Assembly (NCBI GenBank): GCA_936450465.1
Contig: OW388293.1
Location: 47,730,040-47,794,039, forward strand
Direction: 5' to 3'
Origin: Gibbula magus
Taxonomy: Eukaryota; Mollusca; Gastropoda; Trochida; Trochidae
Length of the DNA stretch: 64,000 nt
The first letter of the stretch is position 1. Every line of letters starts with the position of its first letter. The position numbers and the translations under genes were made by a program. This document shows positions 12,042-23,864 of the stretch, one piece after another. The notes under the pieces are model-generated. The model was not told where the DNA came from. It saw only the letters and a program-made list of their open reading frames with translations, and did not search any database.

Positions 12042-13687
12042 GACCAGTAAAATGTGATACTCCCATAACCAGAAACCTTTAAGGCCTCATGATCACCCCC
12101 ACCCTAACACCAGCCCTCCTTAACCAACTGGGAAATTAACAGGTGTTGCTAGTGTGTTTTGGGAATTTACCTGCCACGCCAATATTTGAAAGGGGAGGTC
12201 AGATTAGGACTTAATGAACCAACTTTGATTTCCTAGGTGCAAATGTCAAATGTGGATGACACCAGCCCCTTTATACTGGACAAAATAAGTTACATCTGAT
12301 ATCTGATGTGTAATGATTGGTATTTTATATCATGATGTCATGAATAAATAGATCATTATTCATAATTTCAAAATTTACATAAATCTTTGCAAAACCATTT
12401 TTGTTCAGTATACATTCAGTGCATGTTGTGTTCACAAATAACCCAAGAAAATTTCCATTTAACATTTCTAAATATTGGGTAAAGTGACGGCTAATGAAAA
12501 TGGCTCAACAAATCAGAGATAACAAAAAACAACTTCTTAAATGTTAAATATTTTATTACAATAAACATAACGCCTCCCAGCAGAATAGAGCGGGCTGGGT
12601 ACTGATCACATTTAGGTGATATTGCTGCTTCCATACCATAACAGACACTCAGTCTACTGCAACACCACTACATAATGAGATGGGATGGATTCACAGGAAA
12701 TCAAGAGTACCCAACAGTAAACACTGTAGATATAAAAAAAAAATCTACACATGGAAAAACATCCTTTACTTCTATAGATATTAACTGGGAATGTCCGATG
12801 CATTCTTGATTCAGTTGTCATAATTCAAAGTGACTATCCGTGGCTTTATCTCAAATCATGTAATGTCTGTTTAAACCTACTTTCAATTATATCTTAGATC
12901 AAATTCTTAAAAAGCATAATTTCCAAGAAAACATGCCAATACATTGTTTCAACCTGAAGTTATCAGTTCAAGATGGCAAACGTAGGAATGGTGTCACAAC
13001 AATTTAACCTTAGATTTGTGAATAAGCCATGAACAGAGTCCTGTGGGAGTTCTGAAACTTATCCAAGTTGGCAGAAATTGCACTTGCCATTTTCAGTGAA
13101 TATCTATAGCAGTATCATTGAGGGACGGCAATACTGTTTCGGGAGCAGATATTTATTTATCTATGTTTTGGGGTATGCTCAATTTCCTGTGGATGGAATG
13201 AACACTTGATGCAGCAAGGATTTACTTCAAACTCTTCATATCCTGGTGATTGTAACCTGAATACATTGTATTTGAAGTAGTTCAAGTGAAGCTTCAATGG
13301 ATTGATTTAAATAAACCGACGCTGACAAAGAAAGTTTGTAGAAGGATAACAGTAAGACCAACTGAATCTAAAATGAATAACATTAACCTGTTTAAAAACC
13401 TGACCACTTACAATACACCTGTAGGTTTCAGACCTGCAGATACCTACAGGTGTTTACTGAAATTCTAGAACATTAATTGTGCCCATGGATAAATAAAAAG
13501 CAATGAGAATGGTAAGAAACAAAAAATATTTTTCTCTCAAATAAGAACAAGGCAATTTGACAATCTGTCACTTTCAGGATAACAATAATTTCTGCGAACT
13601 ATAAATTAAATAAGTTAAACAAGCTCCCGCCTTGTTCCTCCAAGCAAGTGAGCTGATGATGATGAGGTAGTGGATGAGAGGCTTGAT
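12042..13687. other. No separate gene; probably includes MYCBP 3' UTR
   Basis: Lies downstream of the MYCBP stop codon on the minus strand. TTTATT (AATAAA on the minus strand) occurs near 13150, a possible polyadenylation signal. Nothing else is recognisable. Confidence 0.4.
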
Positions 13688-16600
13688 CTAGTTGTCTGGA
13701 GCCTCCTGTTCCAATGGCCGCTCATACTGCTCCATCTGCACCACAAGAAACAAACATAGATGACAGTCTGCATTCTCCATATGTAATGAAACAGTGTATG
13801 ATTTAAGCTGGGAAACTAGCTAACTAGAAAGTACTAGTTGTTGTATTGCAATTGAGATATCAAACAAATATCTCAAAATGTTACCAAACAGGACAAGAAG
13901 AAACCATGTTAACTTTATATAACTTTTTAATAATACACCATTATAAGACGCTTTGATGGTCGTATCGAAATGAAGTAATTTTAGAGAAGTTCAATCTTAG
14001 AAGCTTCATGAACATGTTGCCAACCTTTCACAATATAATTTTAATTCTCAATGTTTGATATATATAAATTATTTGCTGATAATGAAATTAATGTACAATG
14101 CAGAAATTTCAGAAAATTTTATGAATCACAATCACAATAGTACCCAATCAAAGAGGAGATGTAGAACATTCAAGTTCATAACATTAATGAAGTTACTTGA
14201 CCTTTACTCAGGTGAGGTGAGGTGAGGTGAATTGGGGGTTTAACAGCCAAAACAGAAATATCACTCCATTAAAGGTACATCAATTGTGTTGTTTGGGGTC
14301 ACATGTACTAAACATTGTAAATTGTGTAATGTTATCCAGAAGTATTGACTGTTGCTGAAAATTGCCATTTTGATCTTAGTTGAATCGGTATACCAACGAT
14401 ATAAAGGTAAAAGTAAAACCAGACAATGCTCTGCGTGTGGCGACCATCAATTAGTCAAACGTAAATTTGGAAATTTATTTACAACAGACTAAAAGATAAG
14501 TTGATAACGCTTAATAGGTCTTATAACTAATGTACATGTAAATGGAATGTGTAGTTTCGGTTTCTACACATATAATGATGTTGCTCGATTTTAATTGGAA
14601 ACAAGCAATTATTATATATTTGACAATTGGGGATGAATATTCAAGTTGAGTGGAATTATTTGAACTGATATGCTGATCAGCACTGAGCATATATCGTATG
14701 TGTGCATGTATTAAAGCCAAACAAAATTTTATGAAACACAATGGATGCACCTTTAACAGGTGAAGGGATAATGCAGAAAAGACATCCGACAGTAAATGTA
14801 CAAACCTTCATCTTGAGCTCGTTATTCTGCTCCTGGAGCTGCTCGTTCTTGGCCCGCAGTTCGGACACCTCCAACTTGAGAGCTTCAACATCCGCTGTGT
14901 CTGGGTTGGCTGCCCCCATGTGTTGCCGCAGAAAACTACTTTGTTAAGGAATTAACAGACTTGCAATCATTTACACTCTACATACTCTACCCCAGAGGTT
15001 GATATTTAGAAAACAGGTTCACACATGTATATTAGTATCAGGAATATTACTCACCCAAGCAGGTAACGGATCAAAACTGAATTATAATTTGACAATCTAC
15101 AATTTGTGCCTAAATTATGATTGTTGTCATACCAATGTAATTACAGTCCATAACGGCACCTTTTTGGACTGTAATAGTATGCCTTTATCTACAGAGTGCC
15201 GTTGTACACAAAATCTGTACAAAGGTAATTAATGTTCTTAACCGACTGACTGATTAACTGACTGGTACTTTTCATTCAACTGATCAAAATATAGACAATA
15301 TAATTGGGCTTTTAGCGACTTTATAACACAAATCACATGATCAACAGTTCAACAAATAGTATTTAAAAGGTCAATTAGACACAGTTCACAAATGGAAAGA
15401 GAGAGGGTAGCTTGGACTGAAAATTTCCAATACTTTAGGTTCTTTCCACTTCTTCCTACTGTTTTCCTTTGCCCTAAAAGTTGTCTTCATATAGTTGCCG
15501 AAAACATCACAATGTTTAAGGATGTAATACTATGATATTGTTTGCCACCAATATCAAGCTTGTCAGCCAACAGCGACTGTGTCATGTTACCATTAGTTTC
15601 ACATTCACATTCACAGAGTGCAATTCTAAACTATATGGATGCATTCAATACACTTTACATATTTATAAAGCAACACTATTGAGACATCAAACTCAAATAT
15701 GCGCTCACCGTAATCCCTAACAAACGGCAATCCGGCAATGAATTTATAATTCATCGTGGACATTGATACTTAATATACTTATCCGTTATCTAAAGAACTA
15801 AAATAGCATTTTGGGATTGTAATCGTATGCCGGTAACCATAAAGGAGAGATGTCGTAACATAAAAGGACTGGGATGAAATGGGCGGAAATTATTGTGCAG
15901 TTATCAACAGAATGCTTTTATAGTCAGATGCTGTAAACAGCAGAGTTCACTGCATGCGGTATAAAAAAAATAGTGTCAAGTTAAGTAAAGTTACACTCTG
16001 ACATACTTTCATTCTCAAGTGGATAACAATTTGAAAAATGACAAAAATATGATGACTTAAAAGATTGAATATTCCTTTATACACCTCAAGTTTATCAACA
16101 ATAACTCAAGTGTCAATCAATATTCCAGAAAGGATACTCAAGTGCATTATTTGGCTTTTCTGGCTCCTCGTACAATCCAACAAGAACTGAAATCAAACCA
16201 ATTTAACCATAATAACATCTGCATGTGTTACATACCAAGATCATGTTTTTTATAATATTAATTCAATACTGAGTTATAAGTTGAAGCTAGACTTATTAAA
16301 AATAAAGAAGAGACAAGATAAAATACTAGAAAAGAGAAACACAGTACTTCTACCTCAGGTGCAAGTTTATAAGATCATTAGACAATACATTTTAAAAGAC
16401 ATTATTACTGAACATCTAATGTCTACATTCTATGAAGATTTAAACTGACTTTTAACATAATGTGTTCATCCTCTAGTTATCTATTACAACATTCCACTCA
16501 AGACAGCTTTAACATTTTGCCTGTTCAAACTCAAGTCATTTTTAGGGAAAGAATGAATGAATACCTTTTGTGAGGGCATCCAATACACCAGCCTTCTCCA

Positions 16601-18615
16601 GGTACTTCCTGAATTCCTCCCTCTTTGAGTCAGCTCCCTGTAAACGAAAAAGTATTCCCAATTGTAACATTTGCTTATTCTTTCATCAAATTTCTCATTC
16701 TGCCAGAACACATGCATCTAACATGTTTCTTAGCTACTATTCATTACAGGCAACAGTAATTAAAATATTATTTTTCAATATTTATGCTACTTTGGTGAAT
16801 GTCCATGTTACAATATGTTACAATAACAACAAACAGTACCGGTAATATGCTACAATAACAATAAATAGTTGAGTTTTGAGGATTAATTGTTATGTAACAC
16901 CAGAAGATATTAGTATCGAAACCACCAGTTAAACCCAATTGCTTAAAAGTTAAATTATATTTTATATTTTCGTGTTGATAATATTTGATATCAGAAGACA
17001 TTTTGGTGAAATTCTCTATTCATATGTCTGATGTGTGGTGAAATGTTATGACTGTAGTGATTTTATAAACTGCAGATTCTACATGGATCTAACCACTATC
17101 TTTGGGTAATTAACCCTAAGTACCTGAACTGACCTTGACTTCGGATCGCCATATGACCATCCTATTTTATTGGCTGAGTCAGACATACACATTATGAATG
17201 AAATATTAAATTTTATTACATAGATATACATGTGTTAATATCAAGATTAGTTATATGACCATCCTATTCTATTGGCTGAGTCAGACATACACATTATGAA
17301 TGAAATATTAAATTTTATTACATAGATATACATGTGTTAATATCAAGATTAGTTATATGTTTTTCAATTTAAAATTTAATTGCTTGTGTTGATAGCAGAG
17401 TCGATTTATGATACTGTGAGTCAACACTTCATTTGTGTTCGATGCATTTGATTTGAAAAGAGGTTAGTGTAGGTGAAACCAAAAGGGAGTTCAGAACACG
17501 TCTTACTGAACACTTTGCAGACATTACACATAAGAGGGACAAACCCGTATCCCTTCACTTCAATCTCCCTGACCATTCTAAAGGCGACTTATCCTTTAAG
17601 ATAATCGCCCAACTCAGACAAAACCCTGACTGAGAGAACCACTCAGGCTAGAAGATCACTAGAACTGAGATGGATTTTTGAGCTACTAACGTTCCAACCT
17701 CGTGGCCTCAATGATAAGATCGTTGGTTGAAACATCCCTTTCGTCTTTTCAACTTGAAAAGAGGTTAATTAAGTATTTCCGTATTGGCCGAGTTACAGGT
17801 TCTCTGTCTGTTGTATTGACCCTCAACTTTGTCTTGGGCAAAATACAACAGACCTCGGACCTGTTACTGGGCCAATACGGAAATACTTAATTAATAACAT
17901 TAACGGCCTAGAGCATATGATTCGACAACTGGGCCAATATGAGTCTGAGTATGCGCAGTAGCACATCTGGTGCAAACCCGAAGCTCTCACCAATCTTGTT
18001 TATAATTATTATTTCAATATAAATGATATGTTTAGTGTTGTGCAAATAGAATGAACAGAGGTTAATTAATAAAATTGTCATTAATTAAGTATTTCTGAGT
18101 TACAGGTGAGGTCCTCGGTCCATTGTATTGGCCCTCGACTTCGTCTCGGGTCAATACAATGTACCTTGGACCTGTAACAGGGCCAATACGTAATAACATT
18201 ATAATATAGTTGTCAGTATGCTGTATCATCTTTTCAAACATGAAAGTTTCTAGGTCGAGAGGCTCTATCTGCATTCCCATTGAACAGCATGTGGCTTGTT
18301 GTGCGAGACAGAGATTTTCAAATTTGTTATTATCTTGATTAAATTTGTTTTAAACTTTCATTAGGTTTTAGAAAAAAAACGTTATATTTTTTTAATCAGA
18401 AGTTTAATGGAAATAACTGACAACCAAAGAAATCTTGAAGTTGAAATGAAACTGAACAGTGAAAGGAAGTTTCAAACAATATTCTGTGTTAGACTATTTT
18501 TCAAATATTAGAATGGTAAAAACATTTGCTAAAACAAACACATTCTCATTCAATGAAAACAAAAGAATGTTGCACGAGTGCATAAACCAAGAGAACTCAC
18601 CCTGTATGTAGTCAT
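13688..18615 (-). CDS. MYCBP: c-Myc-binding protein (AMY-1), complete
   Basis: Five coding exons on the minus strand: 18601-18615 (MTTYR), 16565-16637, 16138-16186, 14806-14935 and 13688-13735 (ending in TAG at 13688-13690). All junctions are GT/AG and phases match, giving 104 codons against 103 in human. Key blocks are ADSKREEFRKYLEKAGVLD, VLVGLYEEPEKPNNALDF and LRQHMGAANPD, followed by a heptad-like helix LKLEVSELRAKNEQLQEQNN that forms the coiled coil. At exon 4 the acceptor at 14936-14937 was preferred over one 3 nt upstream because it removes a serine absent from the family. MYCBP binds the N terminus of c-MYC and is also linked to AKAP complexes and cilia in vertebrates. Introns hold several repeats. 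The identification is secure; UTR limits are unknown. Confidence 0.93.
14211..14260. repeat. (GGTGA)n tract with TTTAACAGCC body
   Basis: Four to five GGTGA units then GGGGGTTTAACAGCC, in a MYCBP intron. Layout like the repeat at 5422-5500. Confidence 0.45.
17151..17357. repeat. 102-bp tandem duplication
   Basis: The block starting ATATGACCATCCTATT at 17151 is repeated from 17253 with about one mismatch (TTTTATT versus TTCTATT). The near identity shows a recent duplication in the first MYCBP intron. Confidence 0.95.
17460..17740 (+). pseudogene. Penelope-like element relic: GIY-YIG endonuclease fragment
   Basis: Translation gives VGETKREFRTRLTEHFADI, then KPVSLHFNLPDHSKGDLSFK and, after a frame slip, RRSLELRWIFELLT and PRGLND. 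This is the GIY-YIG nuclease tail used by Penelope-like elements (conserved VGET..R..TRL.EH, HFN..H). The N-terminal GIY half and the reverse transcriptase are absent. It is a different subfamily from the palindrome at 52527-56301. Confidence 0.7.
17765..17894. repeat. Foldback element, copy 1
   Basis: TTAATTAAGTATTTCCGTAT at the left is exactly inverted at the right (17870-17894), with further imperfect pairing inside (GTTGTATTGACC/ AATACAACAGACC). Predicted to form a long hairpin of about 130 nt. Confidence 0.85.
18062..18205. repeat. Foldback element, copy 2
   Basis: Shares TTAATTAAGTATTTC, GAGTTACAGGT, GTATTGGCCCTCGAC and GGGCCAATACG with copy 1, 170 bp to the left. Its left arm has lost the CCGTATTGGCC segment, so its hairpin is less perfect. 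Confidence 0.75.
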
Positions 18616-20379
18616 GTTGTCTCTGATAATGAATGTTCTCTGACAAAACGCTCTCCTCAAATATACAGGTGGTTGCTACAGAAACTGTGCGCATGACCGG
18701 ATGTTTACGATTTTCAAAAGGAAATATCAAAGTATATTTTTATATTATTTGTAACTTGTCTGTGTATACTGATTTTGTCTTTTAACTTTAAAAGTTATTA
18801 TATTTTTTTTGGAAGTGTTTTTTTTTATTTAAAAAACTCAACTGGTATTGCTTATTATCGCTCTAGCGCATAGCACCATAGTAATTACGCTCACACAGCA
18901 TATTCGGAACCAAGTTATTTTCCATTTGCGCACTAGTGGAATGTATCATCCGTTTAGCGCAACAGAACAAGAACGCCGTTTCTGTCGGCCAGAGCTCAGT
19001 TTCAAACAAGGGAAATAACTCTAAATTTACCGCCGTTTTTCAACATTTCAACATGCGGATTTGTTTACATATTTCTCGCAAAGTTATTGACAGCGATCAT
19101 GTAAAAGTTTAATGGCATGAATTTTATGATCTGAGACTCTATTCACTGTCACTTTTTGTAAGTGACAACGTAGCGGGCTCAGCAGTGCGATGATAAAAAT
19201 GTAATATTTGAGCTTCGTATTCGGGCAGCCAAATTTCTGATTCCAGCAGGAGTGCAACAGTCCAATCAGGAGCCAGAGTCGGTATGTCCGTATTTTTGGC
19301 ACCCGAATTTTAAACATATTTTCCTAACCATATCAGTTGAATGAGAATCATTTTCAATTTATTGATTTCTGGGTAAAACAAAGGTCCAAACTGATACCAC
19401 AAAAATAAGCAAAAATGTCATATTTGTTACAAGTTACCTTTTCTTATATGTATTTCACTGTCAATCAAAATTGGAGTTAACAGTTATGCTTAATACTGTT
19501 AACCTTTTCATTTTGTATTACATTTTCTATTTTAAATTAAATTGTTTAAGATTTATGTCCAACCCGTTACTGTTCCTGTCCAAACCGTTACCAATGTGTC
19601 CTGACCGTTACTGGTGTTAATTAACTACTCTAATTTATTTATGATAAAACATAAACACTCCATCTAATGTAGGCGTCATCAGAAGAACTTTTGGATCAAG
19701 AAGCATATGTTTAATTTAGACAATTACATCTGGTTATAGCTAAATATAAACTAATATTTTGGAAAAATGCTATTATTTTGGGTTGAAAAACTTAAAGATA
19801 AAAATTAAGACTTTAAAGATTCACGATAAAAGTTTTTGACCCCAAGTTGGATTAATTCAGTGTAATAGTTGTGAATACCATCTTTAAAATAATTATCTGA
19901 ATTTAATTTTGACATTTATATTCTGTTTTAGAAGTGGTAACGGTCTATCCCATTAATTACTTATGGATCAATTAAATGGTCAACCGGTTCATTTAAGCCT
20001 GCATATTTCTATTTTTGCATAATCTAGTGTTTGCAAGTTTATTTGAATTAAAAGTGAATTATTTTTTAGAAATTTGTTTTTGCATTTATAAGGATCTAAA
20101 ATCCCTACCAATTTTGAAAATGACCCATATACGGGGGACAAAATTTACATATGGTGTTTTTTTTTTTTTTTTTGGTATTTGACATCAAAGATTATATTTT
20201 GGCCAGTAGAATATATTGACAATTTGACCAGTAAGTAACATTGTATTTGTCGAGCCGTGGAAATGTTTATGCATAACTTTCTATAAAATAATAATGGTTG
20301 TATTAGTTTTGATTTATTTATTAGAATAAGTTCCATGCACATTCGGAACTGTTAGTAAACAATCAGACATGACACTTAC
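18616..20379. other. MYCBP upstream region; no gene recognised
   Basis: The first few hundred bases should hold the MYCBP 5' UTR and promoter. A T-tract lies at 20157-20174. No coding exon was recognised; in particular no continuation of the SWIM/YqaJ-like exon, which would be expected here. Confidence 0.45.
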
Positions 20380-20727
20380 CCTTGCGACCATTAAACACAA
20401 GTCACCATGTTTGATGCATCCTATATCCCTCACCCATCCTGACACAAAATAGTTGTAGGCATCAAGACTTTTAACAGCATCCATCTGCTCCCAAGTGTAA
20501 GCACTTCGTTTGATAACGAGATAGTTTACTATGTTGTGATAGGAAACTTCTGGCCAAGTTCTAATGTCATCTGACACCTCTCGCTTCGGCATGTCATAGG
20601 GATCTTTACCGCCGATCAAACGTATCTTCTCAAGATAACGTGCCCGAACTACGGGCTCAAGTGTATCAACATACTTCTTTCGTGTTTTAATAGACTTGTC
20701 GGTGTTCAGATTCTTCTTCGATGCCAT
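20380..20727 (-). CDS. First-exon-like ORF of a SWIM/YqaJ-type uncharacterised protein
   Basis: ATG at 20727 opens 116 codons that end exactly at a GTAAGT donor (20374-20379), phase 0. The segments DTLEPVVRARYLEKI, WPEVSYHNIVNYLV and YTWEQMDAVKSLDAYNYF followed by VSGWVRDIG match the N terminus of uncharacterised SWIM zinc-finger/YqaJ-nuclease-like proteins that are abundant and variable in molluscs and cnidarians; in those the SWIM domain follows in later exons. No later exon was found to the left. It may be a gene fragment or a captured exon. Just upstream, near 20785-20815, GGCGGACGCG and ATCATGGGAAAT look like a TATA-less promoter. Confidence 0.55.
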
Positions 20728-20837
20728 TTCAATTGCCCTGTTTCTAAGGTAAACACTGAGTAATGGCGGGATCTTAACCCCGGCAATGGCGGACGCGCAA
20801 AGGATCATGGGAAATTTCGAATTAGCTAATGAGACCT

Positions 20838-20990
20838 ATTGGTTCGCCAACTATTAGGGTTTAGGGTTAGGGTATTAGGGGTTAGGGTTAGGGTTAGGGT
20901 AAGGGTTAGTATTAGGGTTTAGGGTTAGGGGTAGTGTTAGGTTTAGGGTTAGGGTTAATCTTTAGAATGTATTCAAGGTGGCGAACCAAT
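20838..20990. repeat. Interstitial telomere-like repeat block bounded by inverted 12-mers
   Basis: About 105 bp of variant TTAGGG repeats (20853-20957: TTAGGG, TTTAGGG, TATTAGGG, TAAGGG) lies between ATTGGTTCGCCA (20838-20849) and its perfect complement TGGCGAACCAAT (20979-20990). The inverted flanks suggest a short mobile or rearranged unit rather than a simple chromosomal fusion scar. Confidence 0.85.
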
Positions 20991-21052
20991 TCTATAGTTT
21001 GCTCCGATTTCTGTGACTTTTAAGTCCTATTAATATAATCATATGAAATTAT

Positions 21053-21443
21053 ATTGGCTATGCTTGATTGGAACCCGGCGCACACCTAAGGCGAAGGCGG
21101 CATATAATGACGGACAAATGTTATCCTTGCGACATTCAATAATTATTTTTTAATGAGGTTCCTTTTGACAATTGGATAGTTGACTAATTTATTTTAAAAT
21201 ATTTCTGGTTCTTTAAAACAATGCATAACACGTTATTATAATATTAATCAAAGTTTTGAAATAATTTCAAAACAATATTTGTTTGATATAAATGACATGT
21301 TTATTGAAGCTAGTTTGAGAGATGATGATGTCTTCCTGTCTGTACGCCGATACACTTGTTTCAACTAAGCCTGGTCCAGGAACGGCGTACGCCGGACACG
21401 TGACCGGTGTATACGCCGCCAAAACGAATCAAGCATAGCCAAT
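21053..21443. mobile_element. MITE family B, copy 1
   Basis: A 391-bp element without coding capacity, with 19-bp terminal inverted repeats beginning ATTGGCTATGCTTGATT at 21053 and ending in its complement at 21443. Subterminal GTATACGCCG/CGGCGCACACC blocks are GC-rich. A second copy lies inverted at 22383-23179. Confidence 0.85.
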
Positions 21444-21571
21444 GAAAGTTTTCTATGGTTTGCTCAAAGCATCTGGTTTTTTGATTAGCTGCAGAACTGT
21501 AGCTATATGAATGACATATGACAATAAAGTGTCACACATAATGTATATAATATCTAATATACCCTTTTGAA

Positions 21572-21981
21572 AGGAGGGTTCTGTCGGGGTATTTTTATGG
21601 AAACGAAATTCGAGAGGATATTCCTGTTTACACTGTCACATGATTAAAACACAGTCAATTTGAAATGATACTAATAAAGGTAATATTTTGATGATTTTAT
21701 ATTTCACAACATGATAAACAGAAGCGCACGTTTGTTGAAATATAAAAACAGTGTAACTGAAGCCATTCATCGGCGCTGCGAGTGGAGAAAAGTTCACTAC
21801 GGCATAACAGCAAATTGTTTATTAGTTTTATGACATGTAATGTGTTACTATGTGAACATCTTATCAGTGTATGTCTTTAGTGATATATCTTTTATTATTA
21901 AAAAGTTGTAAATTTAGGTACAATATAGCGTGTTTTCATTTTACGTAATGCAAAATCCAAGATGGCGACAGAACCCTCCCT
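21572..21981. mobile_element. MITE family A (TTAA-type), copy 1
   Basis: Ends AGGAGGGTTCTGTC and GACAGAACCCTCCCT are inverted, and TTAA follows the right end (21982-21985). The left TTAA is mutated to TTGA. The internal sequence (CCAAGATGGCGACAG, TTACGTAATGCAAA) matches copies 2 and 3. TTAA targets are typical of piggyBac-type or Kolobok-type transposases; the mobilising enzyme is not in the window. Confidence 0.85.
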
Positions 21982-22235
21982 TTAATAGGGTAATAAAGTG
22001 TTATCTGATTTTATGCACTATAGTAGAATTCTAGGGCAAAACCAGAATATTTTAAATGGAAACAATAATTCTCAAGAGAAGATATTGCTATCTGTAATTT
22101 ATGTTATTTATGCCTTTTATCCAATGGAATCAAAGAAAATTATTTTAGACTTCATTTAATACTATCTTTTAAAACCCTTGGATCCCTGTCAACTATCTTT
22201 TTTGGGTTGATTTGTCTAAAAATATAAATAAAAAT

Positions 22236-22382
22236 ACACCTTATTGTCCTCATTACAATGTAATTTATTTTTGGGCCTTCTCACCTATCACCCACATACA
22301 GCACCAGTTCAAGAGTATTTGTTCTATCCTTATGGTGACTGCTAAGCAAGGAAGCAACAACTTTTGTCGCTTTTGGTATGAC
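22236..22382 (-). repeat. SINE-like repeat, copy 1
   Basis: On the minus strand it reads from a block containing GTTGCTTCCTTGCTTAG to an end with ACATTGTAATGAGGACAATAA and an AT-rich tail. The same body and end occur at 44251-44460, where the tail is a clean (TTA)n run. The layout is that of a SINE or LINE 3' end. Confidence 0.6.
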
Positions 22383-23179
22383 ATTGGCTATGCTTGATTC
22401 GTTTAAGCGGCGTATACACCGACCATGTGTCCGACGTACATCGTTCCTGGACCAGGGTTAAGTTGATACAAGTGTATCGGCACACAGACATGAAGATGTC
22501 ATCATACCTCAAACTTGCTTTAATAAACATGTACAAGTATTTTTTGGAAATTATTTTTAAATATGGATTAATATTTAAATGCCTTGTTTTAAAGGGATGG
22601 TTCTGTCGCCATCTTGGATAAATTGCATTACGTGAAATGAAAAAATGCTATATTTTACCTAATTTTACAACTTTTTAATAACTAAAGACATACACTGATA
22701 GAGTATTGACATATAGTAACACATAACATATCATAAAACTAATAAATAATTTGTTGTTATGTTGTAGTGACGTTTTCCCCACTCACAGCGCTGATGAATG
22801 GCTTCAGTTCTCATTGTTTTTATTTTCAATAAATGTGCGCTTGTGTTTATCATGTTGTGAAATATAAAGTCATCAAAATGTTACCTTCATAAGTATCTTT
22901 CAATTTCACTGTGTTTTAATCATGTATTAATAACATATATTTGAAAACAGGAAAATCCTCCCGAATTTCGTTACCACAAAAAACACCCAAATAGAACCCT
23001 CCTTTTAAAGAACCAGTAATATTTTGAATAAATCAGTCAACCATTTAATTGTCAAAAGCAATTTGTCATTTGTCTGCCATTATACGCTGCCTTTGCCGGT
23101 CATTCACAAATGGAGCTTCCAATTAAGTGATTCGCTGTTTACGCCGCTTCCGCCAGTTCACGATTCATGCACAGCCATT
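22383..23179. mobile_element. MITE family B, copy 2 (inverted, split by MITE A)
   Basis: Starts ATTGGCTATGCTTGATTC and ends in a decayed complement (GATTCATGCACAGCCAT). Subtracting the 412-bp insert at 22593-23004 plus one TTAA leaves about 381 bp, close to copy 1. The two arms together make a long imperfect palindrome with copy 1. Confidence 0.8.
22593..23004. mobile_element. MITE family A, copy 2 (nested in MITE B)
   Basis: 412 bp starting AGGGATGGTTCTGTC and ending AGAACCCTCCTT, with TTAA on both sides (22589-22592 and 23005-23008). MITE B copy 1 has the unfilled site (GTTTTAAAGAACC near 21205), giving direct evidence of insertion with a TTAA duplication. Confidence 0.88.
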
Positions 23180-23864
23180 GCCAGTAACCAAACCCTGACC
23201 ATCCAGGTGATGAACGGACCCTATATCCATTGAGCTACATCCCATGGATTTTATAATAATTAGCACATGGCTGTACTCCCAAATCAAATTTATTCTTAAT
23301 CATGAATAAATTTACAATGTGAATCCTTTCTTGTAAGTTCTCTAACTATGCCAATTTCTTTCCTGGATGAAGGGACGATGTACTGGACAATTCATGAGAA
23401 CTGTTTAAAAGATGTCGGCATCATTTAAAGGGACAGTAGCATGTCTTTTGGGTGAAAAAAGTCGATTAAATGTATTTGAAAAATAATGTCACCAATAGTT
23501 ACACAGCCTTCCCTCTTGGGAAAGTCAAGTTAATAAGTGAGTGTACATTGTTCCGTAAAGCCATTGGAATCGTTTTTGTCATTCAAAATATATAGAATGT
23601 TAACAAGAAAAAGGCCGCCATTAAATTTTTGCTTTAAATCAGCAACACCATTTTAACCACTACATAATTATTATTTTAAATATATAATGTAAATATATAT
23701 AGTAAATATAAATGACATAAACTATCATATTAAATGGGAAATTTGAAAAAATAAAATTTTCAAAAAATGTGCTTCTGCCCCTTTAAGACCCAACTGAAAG
23801 ATATGTTTGTTCAAGTTCATCACGACTTAATAACTTTCCAGGTTGGAAGCTAACTGCAGTAACA

